This document shows positions 10,507 to 21,542 of a stretch of DNA of 64,000 bases, one piece after another. A program made the position numbers and the translations under genes. A model generated the notes under the pieces. It was not told the DNA's origin, made no database searches, and was given only the letters and a program-made list of their open reading frames with translations. Within the stretch, counting starts at the first letter, position 1. Each line of letters starts with the position of its first letter. Origin of the DNA: Phytoseiulus persimilis (taxonomy: Eukaryota; Arthropoda; Arachnida; Mesostigmata; Phytoseiidae); assembly GCA_037576195.1 (NCBI GenBank), contig CM075104.1, positions 14,276,211-14,340,210 of the forward strand, given 5' to 3'.

Positions 10507-10959
10507 CTATGACAGCGTCCCCAGACACCGAGAGTCAAAGGTTTTCTCACAGACGAGGAGCAGCGAGAATAACGACGGACTAACGTACACAAATGTATAT
10601 GGCCGTCGATGACCGCTTGTCGAATCAAATAACCAATACCTGGAGATACTCGGAGTACTGGAAAACCAATATCGAGGAACCCTGAGGCAAGAGCGTTGCT
10701 CAAGAGGAGCGAGCTGATATGCGAGGCCATGGATCCGGTTTTCTGTCGCCGAGGAAGAAAGGAGCAGGCGGCGGGAAACTGTTTTCTCCCTTCTCTTCGC
10801 TTTGTTCTGCGAGCGAATTCGGTTCGGATGTGCCTGCATCCAGACAGATGATCTCGCCTCCGTTACATAAGAGTCGGGGAAGATAAAAGGATTCGGGGCG
10901 TCACAACCTGTTGACCTTGTGGGCAAGGAATATGAGCGCATCGCGTGCGGAATAGTCAT
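10507..10959 (-). CDS. weak candidate ORF, 150 residues
   Basis: An ATG-started minus frame with a basic middle (QNKAKRREKTVSRR) and a hydrophobic stretch near the end (FVYVSPSLFSLLLVC). Arg and Ser content is high, as in background frames. No family or splice evidence. Confidence 0.18.
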   Translation of the reverse strand: MTIPHAMRSYSLPTRSTGCDAPNPFIFPDSYVTEARSSVWMQAHPNRIRSQNKAKRREKTVSRRLLLSSSATENRIHGLAYQLAPLEQRSCLRVPRYWFSSTPSISRYWLFDSTSGHRRPYTFVYVSPSLFSLLLVCEKTFDSRCLGTLS

Positions 10960-11394
10960 CGACGGCTTTTGGTTGGAGATTCTTTCTGCTTTCGACTCCT
11001 GGCCGACGGATCTGATAGCAAACGGGTTTGTTCCGTGAAACCTCTGATAAGGTGATTCGTCTCGGCGTTTCGCAGCGAGCGCAGCTCATATTTTGGTCGA
11101 TCTTCACGCTGTCGCCAACGTTCCTGTTGGGAGGAGATCGAATCGAAGGTTTTCGATCGATAACGGGACTCAGTATGTTCGTACTGATCACTCGCCCCCG
11201 ATATTTCACTTCTACCAAAGGACTCTGGTTCCGGATGAAACGGAATCGCTGCGGGTCGTGAAATTTATGCTATGTCCGTGTTGGAGTCGCTCACCTCTGG
11301 ATCTGGGACACGTTCGCGACGAGCTAGAGAGTATCAGGTCGGATGATTCAATTGCTGCGACATCGCTCTAATTGTCCGTGTCCCATAACGATAT
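10960..11394. other. no supported gene
   Basis: Short overlapping frames only; no repeat, splice pair or RNA feature seen. Confidence 0.35.
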
Positions 11395-11781
11395 TTAAAT
11401 GAAAATTGTGCCGCACCGCGGTTTCATCTGTCCACCAACGGGACGAACAATTATTGTGACGCGATTCGCGAAATCCTGATTTTTCCTCGGTTGCATCGGG
11501 GCCGTTCGCATGATTGGGAGCTTCATGCTCGGAAAAGCCGACCCGAATCGAATTCGTTTCGTTCCGAACGACCCCTTATTCCCCGTTTGTTCAGGCATTC
11601 TCTCAATTTGTGAGGTCCCGGAGCTTCTCGAATACACGCTTGATTCCTGAACGGCTTTTCCGAACATATTCGATCGCTGCTCGTTAGTCATCGAGTTTCT
11701 GTCGAACACCCGTTTTCCCGAACACCCATAACCCCGAGAACGTTCTTCTGGAGAGCTACTTCTCAAAAGCCAGTCTTTCAT
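11395..11781 (-). CDS. candidate ORF, 128 residues
   Basis: The ATG at 11781 has G at -3 and opens 128 codons to a TAA. Composition is balanced, with many Met, Gln, Asn and Lys residues (MTNEQRSNMFGKAVQESS) and a C-terminal hydrophobic run (RVTIIVRPVGG). It reads as a small soluble, basic protein. There are no transmembrane or zinc-binding patterns, and no known family was recognised. It is one of the more coding-like frames in the window. Confidence 0.35.
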   Translation of the reverse strand: MKDWLLRSSSPEERSRGYGCSGKRVFDRNSMTNEQRSNMFGKAVQESSVYSRSSGTSQIERMPEQTGNKGSFGTKRIRFGSAFPSMKLPIMRTAPMQPRKNQDFANRVTIIVRPVGGQMKPRCGTIFI

Positions 11782-13284
11782 GACCAATGCCGAGTGACCA
11801 CTTCAGGGAAGCGCTGAGCGACGTACAAATCCGTACCTTCAGCGACAGACATCCGTGTTTGAGATTCCACCGGAATTCCGGTGTGTATTTCGGGCAAGAA
11901 TGATTTTGTTGTCGTAAGCAACATGGAAAGAAGTCGTCTCAGCGCCCATGGAGGAGAACTGAATTTTGCTCCTTATTGCGCAATGCGGACGCCACACAGC
12001 TGCAGCAGCCGCAACAGCGCTAGGAGCAGCAATATTGATTAGACTCCACCGAGTGTTCGCAACCTACGTGGTGCAGCAGTAGGTCCTGCCAACCCGCTGG
12101 TAAGCTCAACGAGAACCGGATCGTCCGCTTCCAAGTCTCTAGCTTGGCCTCAGCAACCAATAGCTGTACGTACTAGCTGATGACTTTGCTCATAACGCAC
12201 GGCTTGCCACGGCATGACGAACAGGATGGTAAGCGAGCAACGCGACAAGCCGGCTAGCTGATCGGTGAGCCGGCAGGACGGCCACGATTGTCGCACCTGT
12301 GATATTCTGTGGTGCGAGATCTTTTCGATGGCGGTCGGCACGGGGGTGGTGCGCTCTCTGTCCGTCGCCAAAACGAGTTCGTCTCCGGCTGTCAGTGCAA
12401 ACGACGGTTTATTTCGAGTGGGGAAATAAATATCGAATCAACTGCTCGCTCACCAGCTAGCCGGTGGAGAGCCCTCCAAACGAAAGGCGAGCTCCGGTGA
12501 ATACATATGACGGAGAGTTCATCTCGTGACCCCATCGATCCTCAACTCGGGGTCAATGATCTTCAGGCGGATCACGAGGGTCCGCGTGTCGAGAGAATCT
12601 CACTTCCGAAGTGTCGGAACCGCAGCTGACTCGGCACGAGACAGGGGGAACCGAGCCGAAAGACGACCGGTTTCCGAGACCTTGCGCTTCCTCCGTGACG
12701 GAATGAGACAACCGGGCCCGCGTCCCGTGGTCCTCGGAAACGAACCGTGGGCCGTGGATCCTGAGCGCAGGGAGACAGACCGACTGAATATTGAAGATGA
12801 AGTTAACAGGATGAGGCGCTTATCTAGTTCGCGATGCAAGCGGGCGACCGATGGTGCCCTTCATCAGTGGCAGCAGCGGCGATGCACACGCTGCAGAGGC
12901 TATGCAAATGCTCCGATATAGAAAGCATCGCCGTTGTCGTCGTCGAGGAGAGTCAGTTGCTTCCTTCCTCGGCCTGCCTCTCCGTTGGCTGTTTCCATCC
13001 CTTGCTGCAGCGATGCTGTTCCCTCGTATATCCACGATATCGAGCATCACGGTGGTGGCGGCGGCGAAGGCAGGAGCAGCAGCAGGAGTCGTTAAGTAAA
13101 CATGAAGCAGCAGCAACGTAGGGTCTGCAGGAACACATCCTCCTCTCGTTGGTCCGCGTGCTGGCGGGCCCTATGTCGGTCCGGGCGTACGTCTTGACTT
13201 GCGTCGAGCACATTAGCAGCGAGGCTGTTACCGCCAACAAAAATGAAATAAATCTCAGGACGCTACATTTTATGCTGAGCGAAA
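11782..13284. other. no supported gene
   Basis: Contains CAG/CTG-rich runs (about 12000-12030 and 12865-13110) that generate Ala-, Gln- or Cys-rich frames on both strands. These are low-complexity effects and are not called. Confidence 0.3.
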
Positions 13285-13692
13285 ATGAATTATTTGTCCA
13301 ATAGTTTGACATTACGCAAGATGAACAGCGCCGTTCTGTCGAGTGCGAAACGCCTCGTCGCGCCGCCGCACTACCGAGCTGTGCATAAAAGACCAAGAAG
13401 AGTTTTTCCTCCTCTGGGGATTACACTAGGAAGCCGATTAATTATTCCTTCGGCATCTCCTTTAAGTTTCATCCGTGTCGGGCTCCGCTCTTCCCTCGCG
13501 TGTATTTATTACGAATCACTGCTCCAGTCATTTACGATGGTTGTTATTGATATCTCCGCCCGTTTCCGAAAGACCCAGATTCATTTCGAGCATGCTCTTG
13601 AGAAAGCAAGAAACGAGAACCGGAGACAAAACCAGACCACCATTCTGGATTGGCTTGATCAATCTATCATCCATCTTCCAGCACCGAAGTAA
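13285..13692 (+). CDS. candidate ORF, 135 residues
   Basis: ATG at 13285 (A at -3) to a TAA at 13690-13692. The first 40 residues are basic and poor in acids, which could suit a mitochondrial presequence. The last 50 residues (from MVVIDISARFRK) look well-formed: a probable helix (EHALEKARNENRRQNQ) and an amphipathic end (ILDWLDQSIIHL). The 3' part could alternatively be a terminal exon behind the CTCCAG at about 13530. No family was recognised. Confidence 0.32.
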   Translation: MNYLSNSLTLRKMNSAVLSSAKRLVAPPHYRAVHKRPRRVFPPLGITLGSRLIIPSASPLSFIRVGLRSSLACIYYESLLQSFTMVVIDISARFRKTQIHFEHALEKARNENRRQNQTTILDWLDQSIIHLPAPK

Positions 13693-16600
13693 TTGAGTGT
13701 TATTCTTACCAATTCGCTCGCTCCTCGGTTATTTCTCGGTCCTATCATTCCTTCATTTTCTCGTTTTCAAGAGAAGCTCCTGTAGAACTATTGAAGGGAG
13801 GCGTCCGGAGCATGTCGTGCTCCGCTGCCAATAATTAGAACTACGGTTGCTAACGTCGTCGCCGACCGTCGCTCGTTTCAGAGCGCGTCTTCTCTCCTCC
13901 TCTGCGTACGATATATTAATGGCTACTTTGTGAAATTACTGGCGGACCTTTGCGGTGTTTGTGCGCTGCGCTCGATCTGTCCAGTGTTTCGGTTTACTTT
14001 CTGCACTTCTTTGAACACTCCGGCCGCGGACAGGAGGAATAGGGAACCAGATGCGTGGATTGAGCAAACATCAAAACGATCCATTCAATAAAGGAGATGT
14101 TCCGGCACACCAACGACTCAGTGCTGATGAGTGAAAGTCAACCTTCCCTTCTGGCCGGTCCACCAGATATTTATCTGGCGCAAGTCCTGACCGATGGCAT
14201 CTCGTCAAGAGCCCTCGGTCCGGGATTGATCGATTCCGTTTAGTTTGCGGGCTGTGCTCTACCGAGCTTTTGCCCCACTGGAACGACGTCTGCTTCATGC
14301 TTGTAAGACGCCCCGGCTGCTGCGAGGAGTTATTCGGGGAGAAGAAGGAGGACGACTTGCGGAGAAAACGTTCAGTCAAAGTGAAATGACACGAGTGATC
14401 CCGTCAACATCGCCAACTAGGCTGACTCACCCGTCGGCGGCCGGCTTTCTGGCTCGCTCGTCGCTTGTTTTTCGTGTCAACCGATATCGATCTTCTCGTC
14501 GATTCCCCGCACAGCGAGCGCTCCGACGGAACGACGCGGCGATGGCAACAACGGGTTATATTTTCCTCTATTCGATCAGTGTCTGACGCTTCAACAAGTT
14601 GAACAAGTGGAGGGCTCGATTGATAACTTACTCGCTCTAATGGAACGCGACGAGGAACGCGCGTTCGGCCGCAACGTCTCGCATCCGTCATAGGGATTCT
14701 GTGTCTCGTTTGGAAGACGACGATTCCAGGATGACGTATGTTGAGCTCGAAATTCTGTTCAGAGCTTCTCGTGAACGTCCAGACCGGATTCCGCGATCGG
14801 CTTGAAGGTGACGGAGAACATTCTTGGGCACCCCAGCCCATTGCGGCGGTTGACTCTCAAACCTTGCGCCTCCGGTTCGTGTCAAAAAATCGTTCCGACT
14901 GTGAATTTCATCCTCGAATGGAGAGCGTCGGTGGTTGGGATGGAAATTTTCGCTGACGCTACGACTTTCAACCCGACACCCCCCCAAAGAAGCTGTGGTC
15001 CCTCTTGCAAATCTGCAATATGGTCCTCTTGGCCATTCCGTCCCCCCATTTCCGGAGCCCGAGAGCCCCCACCTCCTCGGTGGAAGGACAACACACGCGT
15101 TACACAAAGGCCGAATTACGTAAGGTTGAATCCACAACTAGGCGAGCACAGCACGTATTCCAACGTCCTATGATGGCCTATCGTTTGATGTTGTACGCAG
15201 CCTGGTGTGACGGGAGGGGAGCCAGGATCCCTGGTACAGATGAGGACGTAAGGGCAAGAGTCGCCGATAGTCCTAATGGCACGATACTGTGTACAGATCA
15301 TGCGATAACGATGCCTCATTCGAGGTATTCCGCGGACGGCATGTCTGCCGTATAGTGGTTCCTCTCGACCGGGTAGGTTGGCAGACCACCATGCAAAAAG
15401 AAACACAGCAGAATACGAACGAATGATCGTGATCGTGCAGGAGACCGGCGTCGGCGGATGCTGTGGCTGCGACGGCAACACGGGCGGTCCCGAACGGAGC
15501 AATCAGAGCTCGATCTGGAGAACGAACAGCAAATCATCATCATCGACGTGGCCGTCGTTGTTTCCTCGTTTTTCGCTTAAGTTGCCGAATCAATTGAGAT
15601 TAGCACACGCAGACCCGATCTGCTGTCTGTGATTCCTGCTGATCAGCCTCATTGAATGATGGATTGACAAAAGGGATTGATAGGTAGACGGATGAGCGTT
15701 CGAGCGAACGACTTCGGCACCGCAGCAACGATTGTCAGTCGGTCTGATCAGCCGCTCCGTCGGCCCTGTGCCACGATGGCAACCGCGGACAAGATGCGAC
15801 CACAACCTCGGCACCCTGAATTGAGATTCCCGACCACGGTCCGCTCCTTCTCGCAGGTAACAAACACTTCCGATCTGGCGCCGAGCACGCAAACGCGGAG
15901 CGACGGGAGTGAGGGGTCAAGCACACAATATCGAAAACGGTGGTGGTCGTCAGTGCTGTGGATTTGGGTTGAGCTGCCGGAGTGAGCGATGATGTCCTTG
16001 CCTTCGTCATTTGGATGATCGGCGCCGTTGCTTCAACTTCAGCTGTCGTTGCAAACGCTATAACCGTCGGCGCTGTCGTATCAGTAAAGATCGGAGCTTG
16101 CCACATGACGTGCAGGAAGCGAGTCTGTGTTTCCAATCTCAGCCTACACCTCATTCCCAGCATGGAAAAAAATCCTCCACATCATGAAAATCGAGCTCAC
16201 GAATCGGCTGTGATTGTATCGTTGAGCGTCCAGGAGCTCCGAACGAGTCAAGTTACCGATCGCAAGTCCTCGCGACGGAAATCCCGGCGGACGCGATGAA
16301 TCCGGGAGCTTCGCAGACCTCGTCCTAGCTTCTTCCGAGCTCGTGATAAATCCGAGACTCACATTCCGTGAATAGAGTTGAGCTCTTCCCCCGTGACTCA
16401 GATTGGACCTCCTCCGTGATCAGCCCGCTCTGGAATACGCAGACCTACTGCACAGCTGACAGGTCAGCCAATCGGACCGGGCGCCCGGTAGTTTGCCAAT
16501 ATGGTCGGATTGAACGGAACCGAAACGGTTGAGCTTTTCGAACGAGCACGGTTGACTCTTCCGGCCGTCGATCACAGAGATCAACTCGGTGAGCGGCCGA

Positions 16601-17549
16601 ACGTACGCGCACTTGAGCGTCGAGCTCGTTGAGCGCGACTTCAACATCGAGTTCAACATTATGTAATAGCTTCTGAATGTTCTTGTTGTAAAGCAAGCGC
16701 TTGTGATCAATTTAGATCGTAATCATTGATTGGCTGACTGAGATCAACGAGATATGTCCAGGCTTGTCGTGAGTCGCCCGCGGCCGCGTTTTGAGCTGAT
16801 TTTCGGTCTATTTGGACTTTGATAGACTGACTGGTCGGCGGCGGGAAGAAGATCATCAACTCCGTCTAACGGAACCAAAGCACCGATCTACAGACTGACG
16901 GATAGCGACCGACAGGTAGATGAATGAAAAAGTCGTGGTCGGCTTAGCGGTGGTAACAACAATAATTATTATTATTATTGACATCGATCGCTGACCAAGG
17001 TGAGCCGAACGAGCGCGAGTAGCCAAGACGACCCGGGAGGAGAACACAAATGATTACAATTAGTCCAGACTAAACGCTGCAGCAACCCAGATTGGTTTTC
17101 CGATGCAACAGGGCCGCTCGATCGACCAACAGGCCTGATCAACTGGAATTAACTCCAGGCGACCGCGACGGCTACAACCGACGACGCACTCTGTAGCGAA
17201 GCTCCAGCAATATAACCCGGTGCGCCGATTCCAATGAGCACCGATCATCGGTTCCGATCCATAATTGATGTTCGTCATTACATTCCTAGTTCTTATTGCT
17301 ATACCTTCCGAAGAGCCAATCTCAAGCTCACAATCTTGCGACGGACTCGCCCGATGGAGGATGAGCAGAGCTGTGGATTCGGGACAAGAGCGGAGAACAT
17401 ACATACATATATCTGTATCAAAAAAGCAAACTTCGAGCTGCACCCTCCACGCTGCATGACGGGAAGACGTTACTCAACCGAGAGGAGAAGCCCCTGGGGA
17501 GCCCTTCGCGGCGGCCTCGCTTGCGTCTATAACTTTGTTTACATTCACA
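13693..17549. other. no supported gene
   Basis: Open frames of up to about 149 codons overlap on both strands, none with convincing starts plus splice sites. A minus-strand GTGAGT donor lies near 14430 without a good exon. An ATT microsatellite sits at 16961-16979. Confidence 0.3.
16961..16979. repeat. (ATT)n microsatellite
   Basis: AATAATTATTATTATTATT, directly visible. Confidence 0.9.
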
Positions 17550-17981
17550 ATGGTGTGTGTTCAGGACTGGCGTGTCCCTGAACGTGGTGTGGCGACCTCG
17601 AGCATCGAATCTGTCGATTCTGCTCTCTCCGTTTTGTTGTCACCAATTTCCGGAGTCTTGGAATCCGATACCATGCTGGAAGTGGAGAGGAAGAAGCTGG
17701 ATACGGAACGGAGGGGTCTGGACAAACAGACGGCCATTTTGAAATTCCGACCTGTTGAGCAATTTCCGTCAGACACTAACCATCTCAAGGTTCCCGTCCC
17801 CTTCGGATCTCCAAACGGTCAGCCTGCTCCGCCCCGCCATTATTCGCACTTGAAGGCTCGTATTCAAACAGCGTTCCAATTCACGAGCATTCAAAGTCTT
17901 CCCCGGCTCCCGGCCTATGAACCGAAGCTAAGTTGGAAATATTGTTTGGATCCTGAGGCGCGCGAACTTCAAGAGCTCTAA
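17550..17981 (+). CDS. candidate ORF, 143 residues
   Basis: The ATG at 17550 has an ideal context (A at -3, G at +4) and opens 143 codons to a TAA at 17979-17981. A coiled-coil-like charged part (LEVERKKLDTERRGLDKQ) follows a Ser/Leu-rich stretch; the C-terminus is rich in Pro, aromatic residues and Glu. The frame is open upstream to 17460, and after the TAA it continues for 51 codons to a TGA beside a GTGAGT. No known domain. Among the frames seen, this has the best start context and a low stop density around it. Confidence 0.38.
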   Translation: MVCVQDWRVPERGVATSSIESVDSALSVLLSPISGVLESDTMLEVERKKLDTERRGLDKQTAILKFRPVEQFPSDTNHLKVPVPFGSPNGQPAPPRHYSHLKARIQTAFQFTSIQSLPRLPAYEPKLSWKYCLDPEARELQEL

Positions 17982-20900
17982 TCAATGAGGAATCCGGCCG
18001 AACGCTTCGAACTCCTGGCCTCCTCGGCCTGCGATGAGAACTCTCTGGCTGTCTTGGAATTAGCGAGGCCGAGGTGGTTGGCTCCGGAGTTTGGAGTGTT
18101 TGCGCGCTCTGCGATGTATGTGCGTGCGGGTGAGTGAAAGTGGGCGTGTGACCAAGGAAGGGAGTTTGCGCTCGAATCACCGAGTCGGCTTAGAAAGTTC
18201 CTCACTGTCTCGAACCGAATTTCAGTGCTCACAAGTGTGTGATGACTGAGTTCGCGCGGCGAACTTTTTTCGGTGGAGTGCATCTCGCACTCATTGTCCG
18301 AGTCGAGATGGAATGGCTGGTTAGTGGCTGCTCTCTCAAAGCACCTCGTCCGTTCCGCAAGCGAACGACGCCACTGTCTTTCGGGATTCAAATCGAATTT
18401 CCCCGCCAAGGGCCATCGACAACGACCGTCGTCTGAGATTACGATTTGTTCACATCGGGATGCATGTCCCACGTGAGTCGACCGTTATCCCATGACCCGT
18501 GACCAGTCATCTGGTGCAGACAGTCTGCAGACGACGCTTCCGGTTTAGGTTTTCCCGGAGCGGCCTCGGGTCAGTTTTCTTGCGCCACGCGTCACATGTC
18601 GCCCGGGATAGTCTCCAGGCCAAGGAAAGGGTCATCGTTTGCTGCTTCCGTGACTGCCCTTGGAGATGCGACGCGTGAGCGCGACCTGAACAATATCCAT
18701 AAACATTCATCATACTAGCGTTGGATACTCCAACCGGCACAAAGTTCCACCCCGAAAGAGTTATCACCCAAGTTGCGCCGACATCGCGCTCGAAACCTTA
18801 AGGAGTAGAGCCGGGAGATGGGCGCTCGCAGACTGACGCCTGGCTCCAATGGTGAGGTGGGAGCGGTTTGAAAGAGCCCGAGACTACAACGCCGTCCCTC
18901 GACCGAAGGGAGCGTGAGACCGGACACCGGCGAGCTCCATGGCGCTAGCGGTCAGAGAAGTCGACGGATGGACGAGAGACTGGGAGCCGGGGATGAGTTC
19001 AGCAGAACTTGGATCTCTTTTCTCTCGTCAACCACACCGCTCGCCGTCAGCTCTGTCGACGCCTCCAGATAGGGATAATGTATATCTAGGTCCTTTGCTC
19101 GGCCGCTTGTTCACTCTCTCGACGGGAACGCCGGAGAAACCGGGCGCGTTTGCGTTCTTTTCCCGCCGGATCTCTCCCCAGTTGAAGGTCGTCGCTGGCC
19201 GCCAAGCATCATCCTCGCCTGTGTTGTCGTCGCAGTTGCCGACGCCACGCTCTCGCCGTCTTTGTCGAGTAATCGTGGGAGAGCCGCAAGAGATATTAAC
19301 GCTCGGACGATCCTTTTGAGCTCGTTCTTCGGTTTCAGTGACTTCGTCGCCGGTCGATGGAGCTGAGGGAAGTTGTTGTGCCAGTCCTGCTACTGGACTG
19401 TTATGGATCTGGAATCCATGAGCGGTCGCTGTTGAAGCTATCACCATAACCCTGACGGGAGTTTGTGTTCCCCGTTCCCTCCTCTCGAATGATTATTCGT
19501 TTAAAGTTCCTCAAACGAACCGCCGGCTGTCTCATGACGCTCCGGTGGAAGGTAGCTCGAGAAGTTTCGGGTCCTCCATGCGGGCCCTGATGACAATGGA
19601 CGCAAGGCACACCGGCAACACGAAGGACCTCGTTGAGTCTTTCTTCCCAGAACGCGCTCCTTCAAATGACTTGAAGAGCCGTTGACAGCAGCAACAACGA
19701 CGACGGCAGGCCCGAGAAGCCGTCTGCCAGCTTGTCTGACCATCGGAGCAAGGCTGAGAACCGGGCCTCGCTCGGTTCTGGAAGAATGTTGCTCTCGGAA
19801 AGAGTTCGCTGCTCTCGGAAAAACCGACGGGGAAGAACACGCAACAAAGGCCTGGGGAACGAGACCATAATACACGGCCGAGAGGAGGGGGGAGCGAAGG
19901 GAGCGCAAGGACAGGTGGAGTGCGCGATGAGCACTTGAACGCAAGATATGGACCTGTGTTGGGCGAGTCAAGCGGAAAATCCGAGCTTCGCTGATTTTGG
20001 TCAAAGTGAGTAACGCGCCCGCTTGCTCCCGCGATCTGCGGTTCTCTCCGGGTGGAAACCAGCCCCGCTCTCCCGTAGAGAGCATGACGTGGTGGACGAA
20101 ACACCGGAAATCGGAGGAAGTTCCTACTCAGCGCGATTCGGAACGAATTCATCGCCTGTGCGTCGACTCTTAGAACGGGGTGGTTAGTCATCAGACGAGT
20201 GAGCCGATGCCCCGAGCGAAACTGATGACTGGACTCGTGCAGCAAATCGCTTGCTATTTGTAACGAGGGGGACGACGTCGCCGCCGCCGTTGATTTTTCC
20301 TCTGACCTGGGGCAACGGAACAGTGGGGAACCGATCGCCCCAAATAGAACATCCCCACAAAGCTGCTACAGGCGCTCCACCTCACCCCACCCACCCAGCT
20401 GGCAAGACCACGACTCCGACGGATTCCACCCGCGGGTGCCGGACAGCGCGCTCAAACTCGCTGGTTTCGAAATTTTTCACCCGGTGGGAGGATTCGGACC
20501 GACGGCGGCCGGAACCGGTCGTTGAAGGGAGGCACGGGTTCCAGCGGGGAGAATGAGAAGCGATTTCTTACAGCCTCGTCACCTGAGTGCTGTTGATGCT
20601 CCGGGGCTGAGCCCGATCGAGCCAAAAGAATTAGAGGAACATTTTTTGTTGGGGGAACGAGTTCCCCGAAACGGACGCTGGGGCGAATCAAGACGGTGAA
20701 AGAGGAGGACACGGCGCTCCAGGAAGATATTTGACAGGTCGGCTGCACCCGAGGATGATAAAGCGTTTGGCCGGAGTGGCTTGGCTTACAACAGGCGCGC
20801 CGGCCGCTTCCTCTCCTGCAACAATAAACGGGAAGTGAAGTTGCTTTCCCTCCTTTTCATCCTACATTTTGTCTGTCGCCGCTGCTGCACTGCTCCTTCG

Positions 20901-21301
20901 TGGATGACCAGTGAGTTTGCTCGCTGGGCTGTCAGTCAGGGCGTCTCAGGAGGAGGAGGGGGACGAGGAAGGAAAAACGGAAGAACTTCGATGTGTCGAA
21001 GAGAGTGGCGAGAAGGAAGAAATTGAATAAACCGTTCAGCGGGAGCGGGGCCGGGCCAGATTCTGAATGGGCACCGGCTCAGTCACTGCCTCTCACTTGA
21101 TTCGAATCAGTGCAATCTCTGTGGACCTGTCAGCTTCTGTCACAGAGTTCCAGCAGGGCTCTCATCACGCGGTTATAAGGGGGGAGGGGGGGGGGGGGGG
21201 GTTGAAGCCCCAAACTCTCCTCCAAGTACTTCAGTGAGGCCACGTGTGGGACTGGTCCTCGGAGCTGTCTCGGAATATGTTCGCGTTCTTCACTTTTTCA
21301 G
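17982..21301. other. no supported gene; poly-G tract
   Basis: Minus frames of 194 and 237 codons overlap at 19.5-20.2 kb, but the longer opens on TTG and both are Arg/Ser/Pro-rich. An acceptor-like TTTCAG at 19338 opens only a short frame. A long G run lies at 21186-21201. Confidence 0.3.
21186..21201 (+). repeat. G(16) homopolymer
   Basis: Sixteen consecutive G after GGGGGGA; directly visible. Confidence 0.9.
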
Positions 21302-21542
21302 ATCCGCGGGTCCGGAGCAAATCCGTTACCATGATTCTCAGAATCAACCAGAGATTTGGCCGAGTTCCAACATGAGGAACGTCTTCGTTGAACAACGCTG
21401 TTTGAGAGGCTGCTCTCCGCTGGCGATTGTAGCGACTCCAGGAGTGGCGATCCTTGCGAACGCGTTCGTCGATCAATGGAACGACTCACAGTCGGGCGAT
21501 GAAGCCGATGCTCGTCTGCAAGAGGCCATTATCGTCCGATAG
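21302..21542 (+). CDS. candidate terminal exon, about 80 residues
   Basis: A strong acceptor (TTCTTCACTTTTTCAG, AG at 21300-21301) is followed by one base and an open frame of 79 codons ending in TAG (21540-21542). The sequence is balanced, with a hydrophobic stretch (SPLAIVATPGVAILANAF) followed by an acidic end (DEADARLQEAIIV). The frame stays open for a further 112 codons past the TAG. No family recognised; upstream exons were not found. Confidence 0.33.

Noticed and set aside
12850-13120. Ala/Gln/Cys-rich frames on both strands
   Set aside because: Produced by a CAG/CTG-type low-complexity stretch in several frames.
19532-20245. Minus frame of 237 codons
   Set aside because: Opens on TTG; composition matches background; another minus frame of 194 codons overlaps it.
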